Notes under the pieces: model-generated
Databases searched by the model: none
Told to the model about the DNA's origin: nothing
The model's input: the letters and a program-made list of their open reading frames with translations, nothing else
Source of the DNA: a bacterium
Lineage (GTDB): Bacteria > Cyanobacteriota > Vampirovibrionia > Gastranaerophilales > Gastranaerophilaceae
Reading direction: 5' to 3'
Length of the DNA stretch: 43,190 nt
Assembly: GCA_017512405.1 (NCBI GenBank)
Contig: JAFWGJ010000151.1
Location: forward strand, 1 to 43,190
Shown: one piece after another, positions 15,860 through 23,102 of the stretch
Layout: every line of letters starts with the position of its first letter
How positions within the stretch are numbered: position 1 is the stretch's first letter
Made by a program: the position numbers and the translations under genes

Positions 15860-16909
15860 TTATAAGGTTACAATTATTTTGCATTTATCTGTTGATAATG
15901 ATTCCAAATTATTTAACTCAGGAAAATATTTATAAACCTTGTCTTTATCACAGGCAAAATAATTTCTGCAGCCGTTACAAATATTTTTTTCTCCGAAATA
16001 TATTTGCTTTACTAAATTTTTTAGAAGTTTGCAATTAAATGCCTTATTCAAATCTCTATAATCACCCAATGCTAGATGTTGAGAAAAATCTCCACAGCAT
16101 AATACAACTTTGCCGTTAGAATTTACCGTAATTGTGTTATTTACATAACTGCAAGTCTTCACTTCTACGGGTATGTCAAACTTAAAGCAATCTTGTTCCA
16201 TTTCTTTTGTATAATATAATTTTGTGCTTTTTTTATCATCCGACCACGATATATAAGGTCCCATCGTTGTAAATCTTATTTCATCTACATATGGTGACCA
16301 GGTTTCTATAAATTTATGCAAATCTGTTGATTTTGTAAATAAGCAATGTATTGTTCTGAAAGGTGTTTTTAAATTTTCAGCCCTTCTCTTTTTTACTTCT
16401 TCATCAAAGTTTTTAAGTTTTTCTATTGTTTCTTCAAATTTAAGATTTTTTCTTGTTCTTTCGTAACTTTCTTTATCCCAGCCTTCAATTGAAAATTGAA
16501 GTCTGTCAATAAGCATTAGTTCATCGGTAAATTTATCCATATTTGTTGTATTTGTGGATAACAAAGTCTTTTTATTTAATTGTGCAATTTTTTTTATATA
16601 TTCACCTGCATTTTTGTTTAACAATGGTTCTCCAAAAGCGTATAGAGAAATATTTTTTAAATCCGGCATTTCTTTTAACTGAGAATATATTGTTTCAAAT
16701 ATTTCTTCAGTCATTAATCCATTATCTTTAAACGTAAATCCCTCCTGCTGTCTTGGACAATAGGGGCATTTGGCATTGCATGTAGAGCCTATATCTATTA
16801 TGGCTTTTGTTATCTTTCTAGGATTTAGTTTATTGAAAAAGTAATAGCCAAAACCTAAGAAATCTGTTTTTGAGAGGTATTCATACAACCTTTTTTTAAA
16901 TTTATTCAT
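15860..16909 (-). CDS. Radical SAM/SPASM-domain protein
   Basis: A 349-residue radical SAM enzyme. The cluster motif is C44-x3-C48-x2-C51 within 'GSTCNAKCPYCPRQQ', after a strand that starts the TIM-like barrel. 'YAFGEPLLN' matches the second conserved (GGEP-like) strand. The C terminus has a SPASM-type set of cysteines ('KVVLCCGDF', then 'CNGCRNYFACDKD') that should hold one or two auxiliary iron-sulfur clusters. It lies 12 bases upstream of the GT-B gene and 10 bases after the methyltransferase-like gene. SPASM proteins modify peptides or act as sugar dehydrogenases/deoxygenases. In this setting a carbohydrate or glycopeptide substrate is likely; the reaction is unknown. Confidence 0.82.
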   Translation of the reverse strand: MNKFKKRLYEYLSKTDFLGFGYYFFNKLNPRKITKAIIDIGSTCNAKCPYCPRQQEGFTFKDNGLMTEEIFETIYSQLKEMPDLKNISLYAFGEPLLNKNAGEYIKKIAQLNKKTLLSTNTTNMDKFTDELMLIDRLQFSIEGWDKESYERTRKNLKFEETIEKLKNFDEEVKKRRAENLKTPFRTIHCLFTKSTDLHKFIETWSPYVDEIRFTTMGPYISWSDDKKSTKLYYTKEMEQDCFKFDIPVEVKTCSYVNNTITVNSNGKVVLCCGDFSQHLALGDYRDLNKAFNCKLLKNLVKQIYFGEKNICNGCRNYFACDKDKVYKYFPELNNLESLSTDKCKIIVTL

Positions 16910-16919
16910 GCGTTATCCT

Positions 16920-18149
16920 TTATACAATCTCAATTTCAGGCATAGGGAATATAAATTTTCCACCGTTTTCCAGATATTCCTTTTCTCTTTCAAGAATATT
17001 GTGTTTAAAATGCCAAGGTAAAACAAGGAAATAGTCCGGTTTCATTTTTTTTGCATCTTCTTCTGAAATAATAGGAATAAGTGTTCCCGGTGTAAAAGAA
17101 CCGAATTTATCTTCATTAACTTCTGCTATGTAAGGTATTTCCTTCGTAGTTAATCCGCAGAATTGCAATAATACATTACCTTTAGTGCTTGCACCGTATC
17201 CGAAAACTTTTTTACCGTCTTTTGTAAGTGCCTCAATTAATTCTTTAAGATTTTTTCTGTGTTTAAAAACTCTTTCTTCAAAATCTCGGTATGGTTTTGG
17301 AGTGCATAAACCCATATCGTCCTCTTGTTGAAGCATCCAGTTTATAATAGGAGTATTTTCTTTATAGTTAGCTGTTTTTTTACTTGCTGTTACGGCAAAG
17401 GAACCGCCGTTTATTGCGTTCATTTGTACATCAATAACCTTCATGCCGTTATTTTCAAGCATTTCTTTTACAACCTTAAACGAATAAAACTCCAAATGCT
17501 CATGGCAAACTGTATCGTAAGCATTAGTTCTGAGCATTGAAGGCATATAACTTTGTTCAAAATGCCAGATTCCGTCAGACGCTAAAACTTCTTCAATATC
17601 TTTTATGAAGGTTTGCGGTTCTTCCAAATCATAAAACATTGCTATTGAAGTTATTATTTTTGCTTTTTCTTCTCCGAATTTTTCTTTAAATACTTTGGCT
17701 GAGAAAAAATCGGGTATTAATGTTATGTCATCTGTATAGTATTTTTTGAATTTTACACCCGTTGGGTCTATACCTACTTTTTTACATTTGCTTTTATATG
17801 CTTTTAAAGAAGTCGCATCATTACTTCCTATATCAATTACAAGGTCATTTTCTTTTGGATTTGCAAGTTTTTCCAAAAAAGCAATTTTGTGTGTTAAATG
17901 GTTTACCATTGATTTATTTAAACCTGACCGGTAACCATAGTTCTCTCCGTACATTTCATCAAGCGAATAAGACTGTTTCATTTGCAATAAACCACAGTCT
18001 TGGCACCATACTAAATCAAGCGGACCTTTTGTTATTTTTTCTTCTTTTGATTTTGGAAATACCCCTGTTAAGACTTGTTCTCCAAGTGAAAGTACTTCTG
18101 TTAAATTGGTACTCTTACAATTTCTGCATTTTTTTATTTCGTTTATCAT
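16920..18149 (-). CDS. Sugar C-methyltransferase-like SAM protein
   Basis: 409 residues from ATG at 18149 ('MINEIKKC'), chosen for the AAGG ribosome site and because a longer start would overlap legG. Three modules: an N-terminal zinc ribbon ('CRNCKSTN' and 'CQDCGLLQ'); a SAM-binding core ('VIDIGSNDATSLKAY' near residue 100, 'EHLEFYSF' near 208); and a C-terminal domain with 'KVFGYGASTKGNVLLQFCG' and 'PDYFLVLPWHFKHNI'. This is the TylC3/NovU-like layout (Methyltransf_13, core, Methyltransf_14), used for C-methylation of keto-deoxysugars. The GMD-like dehydratase in the same operon could supply such a keto-sugar. Some members of this architecture are not methyltransferases, so the activity needs proof. 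Confidence 0.8.
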   Translation of the reverse strand: MINEIKKCRNCKSTNLTEVLSLGEQVLTGVFPKSKEEKITKGPLDLVWCQDCGLLQMKQSYSLDEMYGENYGYRSGLNKSMVNHLTHKIAFLEKLANPKENDLVIDIGSNDATSLKAYKSKCKKVGIDPTGVKFKKYYTDDITLIPDFFSAKVFKEKFGEEKAKIITSIAMFYDLEEPQTFIKDIEEVLASDGIWHFEQSYMPSMLRTNAYDTVCHEHLEFYSFKVVKEMLENNGMKVIDVQMNAINGGSFAVTASKKTANYKENTPIINWMLQQEDDMGLCTPKPYRDFEERVFKHRKNLKELIEALTKDGKKVFGYGASTKGNVLLQFCGLTTKEIPYIAEVNEDKFGSFTPGTLIPIISEEDAKKMKPDYFLVLPWHFKHNILEREKEYLENGGKFIFPMPEIEIV

Positions 18150-18199
18150 AAATAACCTTTTTATTGATGTCTTAGTTAATATTATCACGAATATTGTGT

Positions 18200-19309
18200 T
18201 CAAATATCATAAAATTTTTTTTGTAAATTAATATTAAAATCCTTTAAAATTTTTAGAATGTTATTAGCAGTGTCATCTTTTTCATATGGGTTTTTAGTAT
18301 TAGTAAAATCTTCAGTAAAAGCTTTTTTTATAGCATTTAAAATATCTGACTTTTCTGATTTACAATTTATTATAGATTTAGCCTGAATACGTCCTTTTTG
18401 TCGATTTCCGATATTTACAGTTGCAATTCCGAAAGATGGAACTTCTAATATTCCGCTTGAAGAATTGCCCACAACTGCATCAACGAATTGTATTGTCGAA
18501 AGATACTTTTTCATTCCTAGAGATTTGTACGTTTTTACATTATTATGCGTATTTTCAAAATCTTTTATTAAATTGAAAATGTCAATATTTCCTTCGTCAG
18601 AATTAGGACTTGTTATTATAATGTTCGTTTTTTCTAATTCGTCAAGTGCTTTTAATAATTCCTCAAATTGTTCTTTTGAATTACCTTCTAATGTGACTGG
18701 ATGAAACGTTACAAGCAGATTGTGATTATTAAATTTAAAATCCAAAGATTTTTCCAGCTCTTCTTTGCTCATCAAAGGAACAGTTTTTATGTTTTCAACA
18801 CCTAATGAACCTACATTAAAAACATTTTGTGGATTTTCACCCAGCTGAATTACGCGTTTACGGTATTCCTCACAGCTGGTAAAGTGTAAGTGGCTCATTT
18901 TTGTAATGGAATGTCTTATTGCTTCGTCAATAGCACCTTCAGTTGTTTCTCCGCCATGAATGTGTGCTATTGGAATATTGTTTAACATTGCTGACTGAGC
19001 AACACCCATAATTTCGTATCTGTCGCCTAAAAGTACAACAATATCAGGTTTTAGTTGCTTAAAAATTTTTGAGAACTTTTTTATTGCCTGTGCAAGGGCG
19101 TGTGCCGGTGATTTTTCTATTTCTATATCAACGGTTTTCGTTATAGGCTGTGTAATTTCATCAATTGTATGTCCGAATTTTTCTGACAAGTGCATACCGG
19201 TTGCAATTAATTGAAGTTCTAAATCTTTATCTTGGTAAATTTTTTCAATTAATCTGCTCATTATACCGTATTCGGCTCTAGTTGATGTTACTACACAAAT
19301 CTTTCGCAT
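18200..19309 (-). CDS. legG: Hydrolysing NDP-sugar 2-epimerase, LegG/NeuC type
   Basis: Converts the NDP-linked 2,4-diacetamido-2,4,6-trideoxyglucose to free 2,4-diacetamido-6-deoxymannose, releasing the nucleotide, just before the LegI condensation. The 369-residue length fits NeuC/LegG. It has 'CVVTSTRAEYGIMSRLI' at residues 4-20, 'VVLLGDRYEIMG' with the Asp-Arg pair near 96, 'HIHGGETTEGAIDEAIRH' near 117 and 'VVGNSSSGILEVPSFGI' near 280; these are family motifs lining the nucleotide pocket. The gene lies 5 bases after the B12-type radical SAM gene. LegG rather than NeuC is inferred from the co-located legB, legC and legH. GDP-sugar specificity would match PtmE. Confidence 0.87.
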   Translation of the reverse strand: MRKICVVTSTRAEYGIMSRLIEKIYQDKDLELQLIATGMHLSEKFGHTIDEITQPITKTVDIEIEKSPAHALAQAIKKFSKIFKQLKPDIVVLLGDRYEIMGVAQSAMLNNIPIAHIHGGETTEGAIDEAIRHSITKMSHLHFTSCEEYRKRVIQLGENPQNVFNVGSLGVENIKTVPLMSKEELEKSLDFKFNNHNLLVTFHPVTLEGNSKEQFEELLKALDELEKTNIIITSPNSDEGNIDIFNLIKDFENTHNNVKTYKSLGMKKYLSTIQFVDAVVGNSSSGILEVPSFGIATVNIGNRQKGRIQAKSIINCKSEKSDILNAIKKAFTEDFTNTKNPYEKDDTANNILKILKDFNINLQKKFYDI

Positions 19310-19314
19310 AAACC

Positions 19315-20715
19315 CTACATTTGTCTGAAACCTCTAAAAGATGCATCTCTGTTCATATACAAGTTATAACCGTTTTTATGCATTTTTTCTTTTTGATTTT
19401 CTATATATCTATCAATTAGTTTTGTATTTGCCTTATAAAGTGCTTCATATATTTCTTCATCTGTATATTTCGTGAAATTAACTGCTATTAAGTCTGAGTT
19501 TGTATGTTTATTTACATAAAAATCCTCAGCATCTTTAACAAGCCCTTTTTCCACTGCAATATCAAACAATTCACTTCCCGGATACGGCGTAACAGGCCTT
19601 AAAGTTCTTAATTGAGCGTGGTCATCATATTTTAATAAAAATTCAACTGCGTCATCAATTGCACTTAACGGCTCATTAATATTTCCGTATATTATATTCA
19701 GCCCCGGAGAAATTCCCACTTTTAAGGTATTCTCAATACCTTTTATAATCATATCTCTGGTTAAGCCTTTGTGCATAACTTTTAAAGTATCATTATCCAA
19801 TGATTCAATACCATAGTTTATAAATACGCAGCCGGCTTCTTTCATTTTTTCAAGGGTTGGAATATCAGCATAATTCAGTCTGCCGTTGCATTCCCACCTT
19901 ATATTAACTTTTGCGTCAATAAATGCCTGACAAAGTTCAACGGTTCTTTCTTTTGAACTCATCAGTAATTCGTCTTCAAAACCTATGTATGTAATATTAT
20001 AATTTTTCTTTAAATATTCAATTTCTTCTATAATACTTTTTGCACTTCTTGGTCTAAAACCTTTATCAAGCCTGTAACAGAAGTTGCAGGCAAACGTACA
20101 GCCCCTGCCGGAAAGCATTGTCATACATCTTTCATTATTTTTAATATTCGGCATACGAAGCATTGCATAAAAATCTATATTAAATAAGTCATATGCCGGC
20201 ATTGCAATTGTATCAATATCTTGGATTAACGGTCTGCGTGGATTTATAACACATTTTCCGTCCTTATCTTTATATGCAATTCCGAGAATCTCTGAATACG
20301 GTTTACTATGGTTTTCTATTGCATCCAACAGCTCAGGCATTGTTAATTCACCTTCTCCGATACCGATAAAATCAGCATTACTTATTTTCATAAAGTATTC
20401 AGGTGCTGATGCCGGACCATGTCCACCTATCATATAACTGAAATGTTTCCTGTTTTTTGATGCATTAATAGCTTTTGACAGGGATATAAGTTTTCTGTAT
20501 TGATAATAGCCCCCTATTGTACTGACCATAACGCCGTCAAAATCGTGACTATCCAGAAATGTTGTTAAATGTTCATCAGGATAATGATATACATCCTGAT
20601 GGTATACTTCTACTTTATGTCCAGCATTTCTTATAGCAGAAGCCAAATATCCCAATCCCATAGGGAATTCTGCAGTGTATGAGTCGTTGTCATATACAAC
20701 CATTAATATTTTCAT
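19315..20715 (-). CDS. B12-binding-domain radical SAM protein
   Basis: A 466-residue class B-type radical SAM protein. Residues 1-130 resemble a cobalamin-binding Rossmann domain ('GLGYLASAIRNAGHKVEVY', 'MIGGHGPAS', 'IGIGEGELTMPELL'), though no classical DxHxxG motif is seen. The radical SAM domain follows with C206-x3-C210-x2-C213 in 'GRGCTFACNFCYR', then 'YIGFEDELL', 'INYGIESLDNDTLK' and 'PVTPYPGSELF'. It is co-directional with legG (5-base gap) and follows legI after a 64-base gap with its own promoter-like sequence. Family members methylate unactivated carbons or rearrange substrates. A sugar substrate is inferred from location only. No homologue takes part in the known legionaminic acid pathway. 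Confidence 0.82.
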   Translation of the reverse strand: MKILMVVYDNDSYTAEFPMGLGYLASAIRNAGHKVEVYHQDVYHYPDEHLTTFLDSHDFDGVMVSTIGGYYQYRKLISLSKAINASKNRKHFSYMIGGHGPASAPEYFMKISNADFIGIGEGELTMPELLDAIENHSKPYSEILGIAYKDKDGKCVINPRRPLIQDIDTIAMPAYDLFNIDFYAMLRMPNIKNNERCMTMLSGRGCTFACNFCYRLDKGFRPRSAKSIIEEIEYLKKNYNITYIGFEDELLMSSKERTVELCQAFIDAKVNIRWECNGRLNYADIPTLEKMKEAGCVFINYGIESLDNDTLKVMHKGLTRDMIIKGIENTLKVGISPGLNIIYGNINEPLSAIDDAVEFLLKYDDHAQLRTLRPVTPYPGSELFDIAVEKGLVKDAEDFYVNKHTNSDLIAVNFTKYTDEEIYEALYKANTKLIDRYIENQKEKMHKNGYNLYMNRDASFRGFRQM

Positions 20716-20747
20716 TTTGTGTAAATCCTAACTTTCTCTTTTACCTA

Positions 20748-20776
20748 TAGATATCATAAAAAAAACCTTCATTCAA
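20748..20776 (-). promoter_or_regulatory. Internal promoter upstream of the B12 radical SAM gene
   Basis: On the minus strand TTGAAT (20776-20771), 17-base spacer, TATCTA (20753-20748), 33 bases before the start codon at 20715. It lies in the 64-base gap after legI and may let radical SAM, legG and downstream genes be expressed apart from legI. Confidence 0.4.
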
Positions 20777-20779
20777 CAT

Positions 20780-21772
20780 TTACGGAATAACAATTATTTC
20801 ATCCGAACTATAGTTTTTTAAGGCTGTTTTGCCTATAATTTCATCCCATCGCATTGGAGAAATACCGTTTGCCGGACGTTTTACCGTAAGATTTTCTTCC
20901 GTAAATTTCTCACCTTTTTTTATATCACATTTTGCGACAATAGATTTTCTTACAATTTCAATATTCTTTTTTTCGTTTTCCTGTGGTTTTTTTATTCCGT
21001 TACCAAACGCAAGTTCTATATTTCTGATTGATTTTACCATTTGTTTTAATTCATTCGGCTCCAAACTTGCTTTATGGTCAGGACCTTCCATTGTTTTATT
21101 GAGAGTAAAATGTTTTTCTATAATTTTTGCTCCCATTGCTACTGCCATAACCGGTATTTCTATCCCTTGAGTATGGTCTGAATAACCGACAGGCAAATTA
21201 AATTTATTTTTTATTGTCAGCATTGCGTTCATATTTACATTGTCATAGGGGCATGGATATTCTGTTGTACAATGTAAAAGAGAAACGTCGCAATTTTTTA
21301 GTACATTTAAAGCATCATTAATTTCATCTAAGTTTGCCATGCCTGTTGATAAAATAACCTTTTTACCAAAAGAATTAATTTTTCTTAGATATGGTAAATT
21401 AGTAATTTCGCCTGACGGAATTTTAAAAATAGTCATACCTAAATTATTTAGAAAATCAGCACTTTCTAAATCAAAAGGTGTGGATAAGAACATTATATTT
21501 TTGAGTTCGCAATATTCTTTTAATTGGCTAAATTTATCATAAGACAATTCCAAATTTTTAAGCATTTTATATTGGGAATCATCATTATTGGTATTTTTTA
21601 TTTGATAATCAGCTTTTTTAGCACTTTTGTTTACTAGATTTTCAGCTTTAAAAGTTTGAAATTTTATACAGTCGCAACCAGCTTCTGAAGCTTTATCCAC
21701 AAGTTGTTTTGCGAGTTCAAAAGAACCGTTATGATTAACTCCTGCTTCTGCAATAATAAATGTTCTTTTCAT
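20780..21772 (-). CDS. legI: Legionaminic acid synthase (NeuB family)
   Basis: Condenses the 6-deoxy-mannose derivative with phosphoenolpyruvate to give the nine-carbon legionaminic acid. The 330-residue protein has the NeuB barrel with 'FIIAEAGVNHNGS' at 5-17, 'DCIKFQTFKAENL' near 34, 'FKIPSGEI' near 136, 'HCTTEYPCP' near 166, 'GYSDHT' near 195 and 'EKHFTLNKTMEGPDHKASL' near 218. A C-terminal SAF/antifreeze-like domain (about 270-330, 'KRPANGISPMRWDEIIGK') closes the active site in the dimer. It begins the 21772-12593 operon and is divergent from the amidotransferase gene. NeuB, PseI and LegI are hard to tell apart by eye. The surrounding leg genes, and absence of pseB/C/F/G/H, favour LegI. 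Confidence 0.9.
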   Translation of the reverse strand: MKRTFIIAEAGVNHNGSFELAKQLVDKASEAGCDCIKFQTFKAENLVNKSAKKADYQIKNTNNDDSQYKMLKNLELSYDKFSQLKEYCELKNIMFLSTPFDLESADFLNNLGMTIFKIPSGEITNLPYLRKINSFGKKVILSTGMANLDEINDALNVLKNCDVSLLHCTTEYPCPYDNVNMNAMLTIKNKFNLPVGYSDHTQGIEIPVMAVAMGAKIIEKHFTLNKTMEGPDHKASLEPNELKQMVKSIRNIELAFGNGIKKPQENEKKNIEIVRKSIVAKCDIKKGEKFTEENLTVKRPANGISPMRWDEIIGKTALKNYSSDEIIVIP

Positions 21773-21837
21773 GTTTATTATGTTATCACAAAATCAAATT
21801 AAAATTTTATAAAGAATACTGTTTGTAAAAAAAAATG

Positions 21838-21846
21838 TGCTATATT
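21838..21846 (+). promoter_or_regulatory. Extended -10 promoter for the sugar amidotransferase gene
   Basis: TGCTATATT (TGn plus -10-like hexamer) 40 bases before the probable start, with no well-spaced -35. An extended -10 of this kind can work without one. The 107-base interval is shared with the divergent legI promoter. Confidence 0.35.
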
Positions 21847-21885
21847 TATTTTGTAATCTGCAAAAGAATAGTGAGGTTAATGATT

Positions 21886-23046
21886 ATGGGAAATGAAATG
21901 TTAATGACAAAGAAAACAGTAGAAGGAATAGAAAAAGAAGTTCAGATATGCAAAGAGTGTCTTATGTTATCAACAAGACCGAGATTAACATACAATGAAG
22001 ACGGTGTATGTTCTGCGTGTCAATGGTCACATGAAAAAAAGACAACGGTTGACTGGGCAAAAAGAAAAGAAGAATTAAAGGCATTTTGTGATAAATACAG
22101 AAGTGAATCAGGTTTTGACGTAATTGTTCCTGTATCAGGCGGTAAAGACAGTTCTATGATTGCTCACAAATTGAAGTATGTATGCGGCATGAATCCTTTG
22201 TGTATGAACATTAACCATTATGTTGATTGTAATACTGAAATGAATGAAATTAACCTTAAAAATTTCGTAAAAAATGGTTTTGAGTTATTCAGAGTATATC
22301 CAAACCAAAAAATTGAAAGAGATTTAGACAGAATTGGTTTGGTACAATACGGACAACCTTATTTTGGATGGATGACATCAATGGTTTTGGCTCCTCTAAA
22401 ATTGGCAACTAAATTTAATATTCCGTTCATAATGTACGGCGAAGAAGGTGAAGTTGAATACGGCGGTTCTACCGAATTAAAGAATAAACCTATTTATACT
22501 GTTGATGATACCGTTCGTTTCTATTTATCAGGTGTTCATCCTAATACATATCTTGATAAATATACTGAAAAAGAATTATACTGGTGGCTTCCCCCTTCTA
22601 ATGAAGATATTCAAAAGTTACAACCGGCGGTTGCTCACTGGTCATATTTTGAAAATTGGAACAGCAACTATAATTACGAATATGCAAAAAAATATGTAGG
22701 TTTGAAAGAACAAGTTTCTAATTCAGTCGGAACATATAATAATTTTGCCCAGACTGACGGTATTTTATATCCTTTACATACATATTTCATGTACTTGAAA
22801 TTCGGATTTGGAAGATGCTCACAAGATGTTTGTATTGATATTCGTTCAGGTAAAATAACAAGAGAAGAAGGTATTGAGTTAATTAACAAATACGATGAAA
22901 CTTACCCTGAACAATTTGAAGAACAATATCTTGAATACTATCAGCTGACAAAACAAGAATTCTATGATGTCATAGATAAATTTGCAAATAAAGATTTGCT
23001 TGAAAAGAGAAACGGTCGTTGGGTTAAAAAGTTCAAATTGGTTTAG
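21886..23046 (+). CDS. N-acetyl sugar amidotransferase (PseA/WbpG/PtmG type)
   Basis: Converts an N-acetyl group on a sugar to an acetimidoyl (amidino) group in ATP-dependent fashion, as PseA does for pseudaminic acid and PtmG is reported to do for legionaminic acid in Campylobacter. About 386 residues. Two zinc-type pairs, 'CKEC' and 'CSAC', near residues 22 and 42, and the ATP-pyrophosphatase P-loop 'VPVSGGKDSS' at 81-90. 'IMYGEEGEVEYGGS' is the second nucleotide-site block. The start is ATG 21886 (9 bases after GAGG); ATG 21880 is also possible. It is a single-gene unit between legI's promoter and the terminator at 23068. Homologues often use a HisH-like ammonia donor; none is in the window. 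Confidence 0.85.
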   Translation: MGNEMLMTKKTVEGIEKEVQICKECLMLSTRPRLTYNEDGVCSACQWSHEKKTTVDWAKRKEELKAFCDKYRSESGFDVIVPVSGGKDSSMIAHKLKYVCGMNPLCMNINHYVDCNTEMNEINLKNFVKNGFELFRVYPNQKIERDLDRIGLVQYGQPYFGWMTSMVLAPLKLATKFNIPFIMYGEEGEVEYGGSTELKNKPIYTVDDTVRFYLSGVHPNTYLDKYTEKELYWWLPPSNEDIQKLQPAVAHWSYFENWNSNYNYEYAKKYVGLKEQVSNSVGTYNNFAQTDGILYPLHTYFMYLKFGFGRCSQDVCIDIRSGKITREEGIELINKYDETYPEQFEEQYLEYYQLTKQEFYDVIDKFANKDLLEKRNGRWVKKFKLV

Positions 23047-23067
23047 GCAAAATTTATTAAATAATTA

Positions 23068-23102
23068 TAAAACCCGTATGCTTATAACATACGGGTTTTA
23101 TT
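23068..23102. terminator. Bidirectional terminator shared by amidotransferase and AlgJ-like copy B
   Basis: Hairpin AAAACCCGTATG / CATACGGGTTTT around a seven-base loop, with A and T runs on both sides. It lies 22 bases after the plus-strand stop and overlaps the stop codon of the minus-strand AlgJ-like gene, so it can serve both. Confidence 0.85.
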
